DNA from: Shimia sagamensis
Lineage (GTDB): Bacteria; Pseudomonadota; Alphaproteobacteria; Rhodobacterales; Rhodobacteraceae
Assembly: GCF_900182745.1 (NCBI RefSeq)
Contig: NZ_FXTY01000006.1
Coordinates: forward strand, 62,001-126,000
Direction: 5' to 3'
Length of the DNA stretch: 64,000 nt
This document shows positions 15,208 through 22,642 of the stretch, piece by piece. Each line of letters begins with the position of its first letter. The first letter of the stretch is position 1. The position numbers and the translations under genes were made by a program. The notes beneath the pieces are model-generated. The model was not told where the DNA came from. It saw only the letters and a program-made list of their open reading frames with translations, and made no database searches.

Positions 15208-15457
15208 CGAAACTCTCCCTGTTTTGCTCTCTAGCTTGCGCCAAGAGCTCATTGAATTCAGCGGACAAAATCTGTGCGCTGGCTTTTTCTATCGAACATT
15301 CGAGATTCCAAAGCGCCTGAACCAAGGGCTGGTTGTACGCCCCGTCCGCCAAAAGGGTCTCGCTCAACTTTTCAAGCTCAGCAGACAGGATGACGACGTC
15401 TGAAACCGTAAGCTGTACCGAAACTTCCTCAGCCAAATTTTGCATTGTTTTGCTCAT
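15197..15457 (-). CDS. 86-aa protein of unknown function in the pyrimidine operon
   Basis: Small acidic protein predicted to be mostly helical (LTVSDVVILSAELEKLSETLL, LECSIEKASAQILSAEFNELL). It has no signal peptide or membrane span and no family I recognise. The ATG at 15457 is chosen; a GTG two codons earlier is possible, and neither has a strong ribosome site. The 3' end overlaps the start of dihydropyrimidinase by 11 bases, a sign that the frame is real and coupled. It could be an accessory subunit or stability factor of the amidohydrolases, but this is only inferred from position. Confidence 0.6.
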   Translation of the reverse strand: MSKTMQNLAEEVSVQLTVSDVVILSAELEKLSETLLADGAYNQPLVQALWNLECSIEKASAQILSAEFNELLAQAREQNRESFDGD

Positions 15458-15497
15458 TTGCACGCCAGCTTCATTTGGCCAAAATTATCCCGGGTGT

Positions 15498-15546
15498 GTG
15501 GGGGCTGACCCCCACCTATGTCTGTGTCCGGGGGCAGCGCCCCCGG
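15498..15546. repeat. two consecutive G/C-rich hairpins after the M20 amidohydrolase gene
   Basis: GTGGGGG-CTGA-CCCCCAC is a perfect 7-bp stem, followed 13 bases later by CCGGGGGC-AGC-GCCCCCGG, a perfect 8-bp stem. They fill the gap between the amidohydrolase (15556) and the 86-aa gene. G/C palindromes of this kind are, as I recall, common intergenic elements in Rhodobacterales. No T-run is present. Confidence 0.6.
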
Positions 15547-15555
15547 TCTTGTCAA

Positions 15556-16806
15556 TTATTCCACAACTTCCGCTGTCTCGAGCACCGCATGCAGCATCAC
15601 ATCCGTGCCCGCTGAGGCCCACTCTTTGCTGATGTCTTCGGCCTCATTGTGTGACAGCCCGTCGACACAAGGACACATGATCATAGCGGTCGGCGCCACA
15701 TCGTTGATCCAGCAGGCGTCATGCCCGGCACCAGAGACAATATCCATGTGGCTGTAGCCGAGACGCTCCGCCGCCTCGCGCACCGCGCCCACACAAGCCT
15801 CATCAAAGGCGGGTGGATCAAACTGGCCAACAATCTCCCAGTCCAGCCCCACTTCGATCTCTTCACAGAGCTGCGGCGCTTTCTCGGCAAACTCTGCCAG
15901 CATCGCGTCAATCACCTCCTGCAGGTGGCTGCGGAAATCGATGGTGAAGACCACCTTGCCCGGAATGATGTTGCGCGAATTTGGATAGACATCCACATGC
16001 CCAATTGCGCCCACCGCGTTTGGTTGATGTTTCATCGCAATCTCATGCACCAGCTCGGTGATCCGCGCCAAGCCCCGCCCAGCGTTCTTGCGCATCGGCA
16101 TTGGTGTGGACCCTGTGTGGCTTTCTTTGCCAGTCACTGTGCACTCAATCCAGCGCAGGCCCTGACCGTGGGTCACAACCCCAATGTCTTTGTTCTGGGC
16201 TTCCAGAATAGGCCCCTGCTCGATGTGCAATTCAAACATCGCATGCATCTTCCGCGCGCCAACTTCTTCGTCGCCAACCCAGCCAATCCGCTTGATCTCA
16301 TCACCAAAGCTTTTGCCTTCAGCATCCACACGATCATAAGCCCAATCCTGTGTGTGGCGACCTGTGAACACGCCCGATGCCAGCATAGCGGGCGCATAAC
16401 GTGTGCCTTCTTCGTTGGTCCAGTTGGTCACAACAATTGGGTGTTTGGTTTTGATGCCCAGATCATTCATCGTGCGCACAGCTTCCAAGCCGCCGAGCAC
16501 ACCCAGCACACCGTCATACTTGCCGCCAGTTGGCTGCGTATCCAGATGGCTGCCCATGTAGACCGGCAGCGCCTCAGGGTCTTCGCCCGGACGCGTGGCA
16601 AACATATTGCCCATCGTATCCACGCCCATGCTCATACCCGCAGCCTCACACCACGATTGGAACAGAGCCCGGCCTTCCGCATCTTCATCAGTCAAAGTCT
16701 GGCGATTGTTGCCACCGGCGATACCGGGGCCAATCTTGGCCATCTCCATCAGGCTGTCCCACAGCCGATCCGCGTTCACCTTGAGGTTCTCACCCGGTGC
16801 ACCCAT
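15556..16806 (-). CDS. M20 family N-carbamoyl-beta-alanine / N-carbamoyl amino acid amidohydrolase
   Basis: 416-aa zinc-dependent hydrolase that removes the carbamoyl group from N-carbamoyl-beta-alanine (or the 3-aminoisobutyrate analogue), releasing CO2, ammonia and beta-alanine; third step of reductive pyrimidine breakdown. Metal ligands follow the M20/HyuC pattern: His87 in GSHLDT, Asp98 in KYDGVLGV, Glu132/Glu133 in NEEGTRY, His in FELHIEQGP and the C-terminal GLSHNEAE. The family also includes L-carbamoylases, but neighbours (dihydropyrimidinase, PreA/PreT) favour the ureidopropionase role. It is divergent from the first TetR gene, and two RutR-like operators lie in the shared 155-base region. 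Confidence 0.9.
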   Translation of the reverse strand: MGAPGENLKVNADRLWDSLMEMAKIGPGIAGGNNRQTLTDEDAEGRALFQSWCEAAGMSMGVDTMGNMFATRPGEDPEALPVYMGSHLDTQPTGGKYDGVLGVLGGLEAVRTMNDLGIKTKHPIVVTNWTNEEGTRYAPAMLASGVFTGRHTQDWAYDRVDAEGKSFGDEIKRIGWVGDEEVGARKMHAMFELHIEQGPILEAQNKDIGVVTHGQGLRWIECTVTGKESHTGSTPMPMRKNAGRGLARITELVHEIAMKHQPNAVGAIGHVDVYPNSRNIIPGKVVFTIDFRSHLQEVIDAMLAEFAEKAPQLCEEIEVGLDWEIVGQFDPPAFDEACVGAVREAAERLGYSHMDIVSGAGHDACWINDVAPTAMIMCPCVDGLSHNEAEDISKEWASAGTDVMLHAVLETAEVVE

Positions 16807-16889
16807 AGCATCTACTCCCTAATGTCTGGCCCGGGCTTGCGCCCATTTGGGCTGCCCTTGCTGGTGGGGCTCTTGATCTCACGGCCTTC

Positions 16890-16905
16890 CTGACCGTATG
16901 GTCAA
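16890..16905. promoter_or_regulatory. RutR-type operator 1
   Basis: CTGACCGTATGGTCAA matches the RutR consensus TTGACCAnnTGGTCAA at 12 of 14 defined positions, with a perfect TGACC/GGTCA inverted repeat. It lies between the divergent M20 amidohydrolase and TetR genes, 33 bases from a second site. Confidence 0.75.
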
Positions 16906-16922
16906 AATCAGACGACCACACC

Positions 16923-16938
16923 CTGACCAACCGGTCAA
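16923..16938. promoter_or_regulatory. RutR-type operator 2
   Basis: CTGACCAACCGGTCAA has a perfect TGACC/GGTCA inverted repeat and matches the RutR consensus except at the first base and one base next to the central spacer. It lies 24 bases before the ATG of the first TetR gene, suited to autorepression. Confidence 0.75.
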
Positions 16939-16961
16939 GATTTTTTATCAGGGCTTTTTTG

Positions 16962-17609
16962 ATGGCAGAGACCTCAGCGGCATCCCCCAAAGCGACCAGC
17001 AAAAAAATGCGCCGTCAGGAAGCAGAAGCGCTTATTTTGTCGGCAGCTGAAAAAGTCTTTGCTGAGGCAGGCTTTGGAGGCGCCACCATGCAGCTCATCG
17101 CTGACGTCGCCGGGTTGCCCAAGGCCAACCTGCATTATTACTTTCCAACCAAGGAGTTGCTCTATCGGCAGGTGGTGCAGAAAATCTTTCAGATCTGGCT
17201 TCAGGCAGCCGATATCTTTGATCAGGCCGACGGCCCGGAAGAAGGCATTGGCGCCTATATCGACGCCAAAATGGAGATCTCCCGCCGCCATGCGGACGGC
17301 TCCAAAGTCTGGGCCAGCGAGGTCATGCATGGGGCACCGGTGATTCAGGATTATCTGGAAACCACGCTCACCGACTGGACCAACGGGCGAATCGAGGTGA
17401 TCGAACGCTGGATCGCCGAGGGCCGCATGGCGCCGATCGATCCGCGCCACCTGCTCTACATGCTTTGGGCCACCACCCAGCATTACGCTGACTTTGGCCA
17501 CCAGATCGACACCCTTAACGGCGGCAGCCCTCTCAACGACAAACAGTGGGAAGCGGCCAAATCCAATATCAAAACCATCATCCTGCGCGGGATTGGTGCC
17601 ACCGAGTAA
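16962..17609 (+). CDS. TetR family regulator, RutR-type (first of two)
   Basis: 215-aa repressor. The N-terminal helix-turn-helix covers about residues 20-70 (ILSAAEKVFAEAGFGGATMQLIADVAGLPKANLHYYFPTKE). The C-terminal domain ends with IDPRHLLYMLWATTQHYADF, the hallmark of the RutR/YcdC ligand-binding domain, which senses uracil or thymine in E. coli. It is divergent from the M20 amidohydrolase gene with two palindromic operators in between, so it probably controls both. The ATG at 16962 is chosen; the TTG one codon earlier is less likely. A second RutR-like gene follows 72 bases downstream. Confidence 0.88.
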   Translation: MAETSAASPKATSKKMRRQEAEALILSAAEKVFAEAGFGGATMQLIADVAGLPKANLHYYFPTKELLYRQVVQKIFQIWLQAADIFDQADGPEEGIGAYIDAKMEISRRHADGSKVWASEVMHGAPVIQDYLETTLTDWTNGRIEVIERWIAEGRMAPIDPRHLLYMLWATTQHYADFGHQIDTLNGGSPLNDKQWEAAKSNIKTIILRGIGATE

Positions 17610-17681
17610 GGCTTTCCTATCCTAAATCCCTGTAGACCCACGCCTTTGGCTGCATTAGCCTAAAAAGGCAAGAAATACGGA

Positions 17682-18308
17682 ATGTTACCCATGGCCGAGG
17701 CATCAGCGCGCAAACCCAGCCGCATTCAGCAACGCAATCGCAAGCGCATCTTGGATGCCGCGCTAGAGGTGTTTTCACGCCACGGCTACCGCGGCGCCAC
17801 GCTGGACCTGATCGCCGAAGAGGCCGGCCTGTCCAAGCCCAACATCCTTTATTATTTTGGCGGCAAAGAAGACATCCATGTCACCCTGCTCAACCAGCTG
17901 ATGGAAACCTGGCTCGACCCGCTGGACCATATGGACCCGGACGGCGAACCGCTTGAAGAAATCCTCGGCTACGTGCACCGGAAATTGGAAATGAGCCGCG
18001 AATTCCCGCGCGAAAGCCGCCTCTTTGCCAATGAAATCTTGCAAGGCGCGCCGCGTATGGGGCCCCATCTGGAAAGCGACCTGAAACCGCTGGTCGACAA
18101 AAAGACCGCGCTTATTCGCACATGGATCGCTCAAGGCAAACTGGCCGACGTAGACCCGCGCCATCTGATGTTCTCGATCTGGGCCACCACCCAGCATTAC
18201 GCCGATTTTGACGCGCAGGTTCAGGTGCTCAGTGACAGCGACACCGACGCGCTCGACGGTGCCGACACCTTCCTCGATCAGATGTTCCGCAAACTGCTGA
18301 CTCCCTAG
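17682..18308 (+). CDS. rutR: TetR family regulator RutR-like (second of two)
   Basis: 208-aa repressor, closer than its upstream paralogue to E. coli RutR as I remember it: LEMSREFPRESRLFANEIL, DLKPLVDKKTALIRTWI and VDPRHLMFSIWATTQHYADF run through the ligand-binding domain. The helix-turn-helix is at about residues 20-65 (ATLDLIAEEAGLSKPNILYYFGGKE). ATG 17682 or the ATG three codons later (17691, MAEASARKP, with CGGA upstream) could be the start. Uracil or thymine is the inferred ligand. Tandem with the first RutR-type gene and convergent with preA. Confidence 0.85.
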   Translation: MLPMAEASARKPSRIQQRNRKRILDAALEVFSRHGYRGATLDLIAEEAGLSKPNILYYFGGKEDIHVTLLNQLMETWLDPLDHMDPDGEPLEEILGYVHRKLEMSREFPRESRLFANEILQGAPRMGPHLESDLKPLVDKKTALIRTWIAQGKLADVDPRHLMFSIWATTQHYADFDAQVQVLSDSDTDALDGADTFLDQMFRKLLTP

Positions 18309-18387
18309 GCGGCTCACGCCCCTACATTCCACCAAGCCGAACAGTTTTGCGTGACGCATTGCGCCCGCCTCCTTGTGGCCTCCGCAC

Positions 18388-18423
18388 AAAAAAAGCCGCC
18401 GCGACTGGGGAACCGCGACGGCT
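18388..18423 (-). terminator. Rho-independent terminator after preA
   Basis: Read leftward, AGCCGTCGCG / CGCGGCGGCT forms a 10-bp stem (one wobble) with a ~10-nt loop, followed by seven Ts. It lies 58 bases beyond the preA stop, in the convergent gap with the second TetR gene. Confidence 0.8.
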
Positions 18424-18480
18424 TGGAACAGGACGGAAAGCCCCTGCCATGCGGGAAGGGCATTCCCGCTTTGCTAAGGT

Positions 18481-19785
18481 TTACTCCGCAGCCGTTGACA
18501 TCGGATTGTTTGGATGTGCTGTCCAATTTCCATAGTCAGCCTCAACCGGCTTGCCTGTGCGCTCATCCAATTCACCGGTCTCCAGCGTGCGCATGGTGAT
18601 ACAGTTTTCCACCGGACACACATTAACACAGAGGTTACACGCCACGCATTCGTCGTCTTTCACCGTGAAGACACGGTCTTCAGACATCTCAATCGCCTGG
18701 TGAGAGGTATCCTCACAGGCCGCGTAGCACCGGCCACAGCTGATGCAATCGTCTTGATTGATCTCCGCCTTAGTGATGTGGTTGAGGTTCAGATATTGCC
18801 AGTCAGTGACATTTGGTGTCGCCATGCCAACAAAATCTGCGGTGCTTTCATAGCCTTTCTCATCCATCCATTGGCTCAGACCAGAGATCATTTCTTGAAC
18901 AATCTTAAAGCCATAGGTCATCGCCGCCGTACACACCTGCACATTGCCTGCACCCAGTGCTATAAACTCCGCCGCGTCACGCCACGTGGTGATGCCGCCA
19001 ATACCCGAAATCGGCAGCTTCGCCGTCTCAGGGTTGCGTGCAATCTCTGCAACCATGTTGAGCGCGATTGGTTTCACCGCTGGACCACAGTAGCCGCCAT
19101 GGGTGCCCTTGCCGTCAATCATCGGCTCCGGACTCATCGCATCCAAGTTTACAGTGGTGATCGAGTTGATTGTGTTGATCAGGCTGACCGCATCCGCCCC
19201 ACCGCGCAGCGCTGCCTCTGCAGGATGCAGGATGTTGGTGATGTTGGGTGTCAGCTTCACAATCACCGGCAGGTCGGTGGCCTCTTTGCACCAGCGGGAT
19301 ACCATTTCGATGTACTCAGGCACCTGGCCAACCGCAGCACCCATACCGCGCTCCGCCATGCCGTGTGGACAGCCAAAGTTTAGCTCAAACCCGTCACAGC
19401 CGGTCTCCGCGATCATCGGAAGGATGCGTTTCCACTCATCCTCCTCGCAAGGCACCATGACCGAGGCAATCAACGCGTGATCGGGATAGTCCCGCTTCAC
19501 GCGCGCCATTTCCTCAAGGTTCACTTCCAATGGACGGTCGGTGATCAGCTCGATGTTGTTCAAGCCAAGTAGCCGCCGATCCGCGCCGTGGATCGCCCCG
19601 TATCGCGGACCGTTCACATTGACAACGGGAGGACCTTCCGCACCCAAAGTTTTCCAGACTACGCCGCCCCAACCTGCTTCAAAGGCGCGGCGCACATTAT
19701 ACTCTTTATCCGTTGGCGGCGCCGAGGCGAGCCAGAACGGGTTGGGGGATTTGATCCCTACAAATTCACTTTCGAGATTGGCCAT
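18481..19785 (-). CDS. preA: NAD-dependent dihydropyrimidine dehydrogenase subunit PreA
   Basis: 434-aa cytosolic subunit that reduces uracil or thymine to the dihydro form on FMN. The N-terminal TIM barrel (about 1-330) carries FGCPHGMAERGMGAAVGQ and LPISGIGGITTWRDAAEF. The C-terminus has two [4Fe-4S] motifs: CISCGRCYAAC (about 343-353) and CVACNLCVNVC followed by PVENC (about 381-396). In mammalian dihydropyrimidine dehydrogenase the catalytic cysteine sits in GMGLACGQ; here that position reads AAVGQ, as in other bacterial PreA-type proteins I recall. Partner preT lies 14 bases upstream on the same strand. Confidence 0.95.
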   Translation of the reverse strand: MANLESEFVGIKSPNPFWLASAPPTDKEYNVRRAFEAGWGGVVWKTLGAEGPPVVNVNGPRYGAIHGADRRLLGLNNIELITDRPLEVNLEEMARVKRDYPDHALIASVMVPCEEDEWKRILPMIAETGCDGFELNFGCPHGMAERGMGAAVGQVPEYIEMVSRWCKEATDLPVIVKLTPNITNILHPAEAALRGGADAVSLINTINSITTVNLDAMSPEPMIDGKGTHGGYCGPAVKPIALNMVAEIARNPETAKLPISGIGGITTWRDAAEFIALGAGNVQVCTAAMTYGFKIVQEMISGLSQWMDEKGYESTADFVGMATPNVTDWQYLNLNHITKAEINQDDCISCGRCYAACEDTSHQAIEMSEDRVFTVKDDECVACNLCVNVCPVENCITMRTLETGELDERTGKPVEADYGNWTAHPNNPMSTAAE

Positions 19786-19799
19786 TCGCTTATCTCCCC

Positions 19800-21122
19800 T
19801 TACGCCGACAGTTTGGCGTGAATGTCTTCGGCCGCGTCACGACCCTCAGCCACCGCAGTCACGGTCAGATCATCGCCGCCTGTGGCACAATCGCCACCAG
19901 CCCAGATGCCATCCACGGACGTACGTCCGCTGTCATCCACTTTGATCTTGCCCCACTCCAGCGCAGGCAGGCCTTCACCTTCCAGCGTCTGGCCAATGGC
20001 TTTGAACACCTGATCCGCTTGTAAGCGCACGGTTTGTCCGGTCGGCTTCAAATCATTGTCGGTGTATTCAAGCTCGATCTCACGCACCGCACCATTGCCG
20101 ATCACCCCTTTCGGCGAGGCGTTGGTGATGATCCGTACGCCTTTGGACGCCGCCAGATCCTGCTCAAACTCGGACGCATTCATCCGGTCTTTGCCACGAC
20201 GATAGACCAGCGAGACGTTCAACGCGCCCAACAGCTTCGCCTGCACCGCAGCATCCACAGCGGTCATGCCGCCACCAATCACCACAACATCGCGACCAAT
20301 CGCCATTTTACTCAGGTCATCCGCCTGACGCAGCTCTGCGATGAAATCCACCGCGTCATCCACGCCGTCTTTGTCTTCGCCATCCACGCCCAGCGCGTTC
20401 ACGCCGCCAAGGCCTATGCCAAGGAACACCGCGTCAAACTCAGTTTTTAAACCCTCAAGAGACAGACCGTCGCCCAGCTTTTTGCCGGTTTCCACGGTAA
20501 TACCGCCAATTTTCAAGAGCCAATCAACCTCACGCTCGGCAAAACTCTCGACTGATTTATAGGCCGCAATGCCAAATTCGTTCAGACCGCCCGCCTTAGC
20601 ACGTGCATCATACACTGTGATGTCATGCCCATGCATCGCCAAACGGTGCGCTGCCGACAAACCGGCGGGACCGGCACCGACCACCGCAATCTTTTTGCCC
20701 GTGCTCGCCGCACGTTCAAACGGATGCTGTCCAGCGTCTACCAGCTTGTCGGTGGCATACCGTTGCAAACGACCAATCTCGACCGGATTGCCCTCCGCAG
20801 TTTCACGCACACAGACCTGCTCACAGAGCGTCTCTGTTGGACAAACACGGGCGCACATGCCGCCCAGAATGTTCTGATCAAAAATCGTCTTGGCCGCCGC
20901 TTCCGGCGTGCCGGTGGCGATCTGTCGAATGAACAGAGGAATATCAATATCTGTCGGACAGGCCGTCATACACGGCGCATCGTGACAGAAATAACACCGA
21001 TCCGACGCCACAAGAGCCTCGTGATCATCAAAACGGGGGTGCAAATCCCCAAAGTTCTCGGTCAGTTCCACAGAGTCTAAACGCGCTGCTTGAATGCCGT
21101 TGCTAAACGGTGTGTTGGACAT
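19800..21122 (-). CDS. preT: NAD-dependent dihydropyrimidine dehydrogenase subunit PreT
   Basis: 440-aa flavoprotein subunit related to the glutamate synthase small chain. It passes electrons from NAD(P)H through FAD and iron-sulfur centres to PreA. The N-terminal cysteine-rich domain has CYFCHDAPCMTACP and CARVCPTETLCEQVC (about 40-105). The FAD motif is VVGAGPAGLSAA (about 147-158) and the NAD(P) motif VVIGGGMTAVDAA (about 280). The ATG at 21122 has a strong GGGGAGG ribosome site; the frame is open 20 codons further. First gene of the preTA operon, with a RutR-type operator in its promoter region. Confidence 0.95.
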   Translation of the reverse strand: MSNTPFSNGIQAARLDSVELTENFGDLHPRFDDHEALVASDRCYFCHDAPCMTACPTDIDIPLFIRQIATGTPEAAAKTIFDQNILGGMCARVCPTETLCEQVCVRETAEGNPVEIGRLQRYATDKLVDAGQHPFERAASTGKKIAVVGAGPAGLSAAHRLAMHGHDITVYDARAKAGGLNEFGIAAYKSVESFAEREVDWLLKIGGITVETGKKLGDGLSLEGLKTEFDAVFLGIGLGGVNALGVDGEDKDGVDDAVDFIAELRQADDLSKMAIGRDVVVIGGGMTAVDAAVQAKLLGALNVSLVYRRGKDRMNASEFEQDLAASKGVRIITNASPKGVIGNGAVREIELEYTDNDLKPTGQTVRLQADQVFKAIGQTLEGEGLPALEWGKIKVDDSGRTSVDGIWAGGDCATGGDDLTVTAVAEGRDAAEDIHAKLSA

Positions 21123-21172
21123 AGGACCTCCCCATACACCTTGTTGGCTACCCCCACAGGCTTGCACAGGTT

Positions 21173-21212
21173 TTTTGACCAATCAATAAAAAAATTTACC
21201 ACATGGTCAAAA
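21173..21212 (-). promoter_or_regulatory. preT: RutR-type operator and probable promoter of preTA
   Basis: On the + strand TTTACCACATGGTCAA (21195-21210) matches the RutR consensus TTGACCAnnTGGTCAA at all but one defined base. An outer perfect inverted repeat TTTTGACCA (21173-21181) and TGGTCAAAA (21204-21212) spans it. Read leftward, TTGACC doubles as a -35 box, followed 17 bases later by an A+T-rich -10-like region, so repressor binding would block RNA polymerase. Confidence 0.75.
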
Positions 21213-21538
21213 GATTGCGCAGCCACCCCAGTTGCCACACGATGGGCGTGATGCATAAAAACTCACCATTTTTCTAACATCCGCAAAGCGTTGCCTATTC
21301 CAGATCTGGCAGGCACAACAGTCCGTCCATGCGAGGCACAACTATGACGTTTTGATGAAATCATCCCAAATGTAAGACTATTTCTGCAAAAAACTCTTGT
21401 TTTCTGCCTGAGATTTTATCAGATGGTAGACGCGCAGTTTCTATTTTCGACCCCCTGCTCCTAACCGGCTCAGCTTTCGATCAAGATACCCGCCGGGTTG
21501 CCGCATGTTGCGGGCAGCACAAAACAAGGAGAACGACG
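21213..21538 (+). other. gene-free leader and promoter region of cspA
   Basis: No credible coding frame on either strand. The region is A+T-rich near 21250-21450 (TTTTCT, AAAAACTCTTG tracts) and ends with AAGGAGA before the cspA ATG. Cold-shock genes often have long 5' leaders that fold differently in the cold; a leader of that kind is plausible here but no specific box is identified. Confidence 0.45.
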
Positions 21539-21745
21539 ATGGCTACTGGCACCGTCAAATGGTTCAACACCACCAAAGGCTTCGGCTTCATTGCACCTGA
21601 CGAAGGCGGCAACGACGTATTTGTCCACATTTCTGCAGTTGAGCGTTCCGGCCTGACCGGTCTGGCCGACAACCAGAAAGTGAGCTACGAGCTGCAAGCT
21701 GGCCGTGATGGCCGCGAAAGCGCGATCGATCTGGCCCTGCTCTAA
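21539..21745 (+). CDS. cspA: cold-shock protein, CspA family
   Basis: 68-aa single cold-shock domain, an RNA chaperone. RNP1 is KGFGFI and RNP2 DVFVHI; the start MATGTVKWFNTTKGFGFIAP is canonical. An AAGGAGA ribosome site lies 6 bases before the ATG. Short monocistronic gene with its own terminator and a long upstream gene-free region, typical of cold-induced or growth-regulated csp genes. Confidence 0.95.
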   Translation: MATGTVKWFNTTKGFGFIAPDEGGNDVFVHISAVERSGLTGLADNQKVSYELQAGRDGRESAIDLALL

Positions 21746-21773
21746 GCAGGTCTTGGACAAGCGATTTTTTGAA

Positions 21774-21796
21774 AGGCGCCCCTCGGGCGCCTTTTT
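21774..21796 (+). terminator. Rho-independent terminator of cspA
   Basis: AGGCGCC / GGCGCCT stem with a 5-nt loop followed by five Ts, 28 bases after the cspA stop. Confidence 0.9.
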
Positions 21797-21806
21797 GTTT
21801 GCAATT

Positions 21807-22511
21807 TTACGTTCCCGACGCCACCCTTTTCATCTCTTCCAAGGTCCGCTCTGCCGTTACTGTGGCGGAGTTTGGATTTTGCCCGGTGATCAGTCGCTCA
21901 TCCACCACTGTGTGCTGCGCCAAAGGGATCATGGCCTTACTGTACTGCAACCCTCGATCCTTTAGCCGTTGCTCCATGTTATACGGCACCAGTCGCTTAA
22001 CTCCGGCGATTCCTTCGTCAAAGTAAGAAAAACCCGTGCCCCGCTTGCCATCAATCAGGTAGGTTCCATCGCTCAAGAGCACTTCTTGCAGGGCCGCAAC
22101 CCCATGACAAACCGCTGATACAACTTTGCCACCTTCATAGAAGTCTGCTGTTTTTGCGTGTAACTCTGAATTTTCAGCAAAATCCCACATGGCCCCGTGC
22201 CCACCGGCAAAATAGACCACATCGTAAGTTGCCCAGTTCACGTCCGAAATTGATTTTGTATTCTCAAGTAACGTCATAAACGCTGGATCTTGCCGGCGCT
22301 TTTTGGTCGCCTTGTCCATAACAAAGAAACCCAGACTTCGGCCATCTACATGGATCCTCCCCCCCTTTGGACTCACAATGTCCATCGCAATGCCCGCGGC
22401 TTCGAAGACATCATAAAAATGTGTCAGTTCAGACAGCCATAACCCGGTCGGCGCGGCCTTGGAGTTGTCAAATTTGGTGTGATTGGTCACGATGATCAGA
22501 ACTTTGCTCAT
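21807..22511 (-). CDS. DJ-1/PfpI family protein (Hsp31-like, class I glutamine amidotransferase fold)
   Basis: 234-aa protein. The nucleophile elbow AVCHGVAAL carries the catalytic cysteine, preceded by the acidic residue region YFAGGHGAMWDF, as in Hsp31/YajL-type glyoxalase III, deglycase or chaperone proteins. The N-terminus KVLIIVTNHTKFDNS and PTGLWLSELTHFYDVF match type 1 glutamine amidotransferase domain proteins. ATG 22511 is preferred because AGGG lies 7 bases upstream; ATG 22517 is the alternative. It is divergent from a LysR-type gene, which probably regulates it. The pair is more A+T-rich than surrounding genes. Confidence 0.85.
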   Translation of the reverse strand: MSKVLIIVTNHTKFDNSKAAPTGLWLSELTHFYDVFEAAGIAMDIVSPKGGRIHVDGRSLGFFVMDKATKKRRQDPAFMTLLENTKSISDVNWATYDVVYFAGGHGAMWDFAENSELHAKTADFYEGGKVVSAVCHGVAALQEVLLSDGTYLIDGKRGTGFSYFDEGIAGVKRLVPYNMEQRLKDRGLQYSKAMIPLAQHTVVDERLITGQNPNSATVTAERTLEEMKRVASGT

Positions 22512-22642
22512 TCTCATGCCCTTTTTCTGGCGTACGACCTCAATGGATGTCGCATGGTTGATTTGATAGATCAAAACTATTTATACCGATCAGGGACAAC
22601 AATTCCTCCCACGACCACAACTATCATGTATGAGATTCACCA

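Noticed and set aside
15490-15550. CRISPR-like short repeats
   Set aside because: Only two unlike palindromes are present, without regular spacers or cas genes; they are plain hairpins.
15721-16893. 390-codon rightward ORF over the M20 amidohydrolase
   Set aside because: Antisense frame of a well-supported zinc hydrolase whose metal ligands are all in the leftward frame; such long shadow frames arise from biased codon use.
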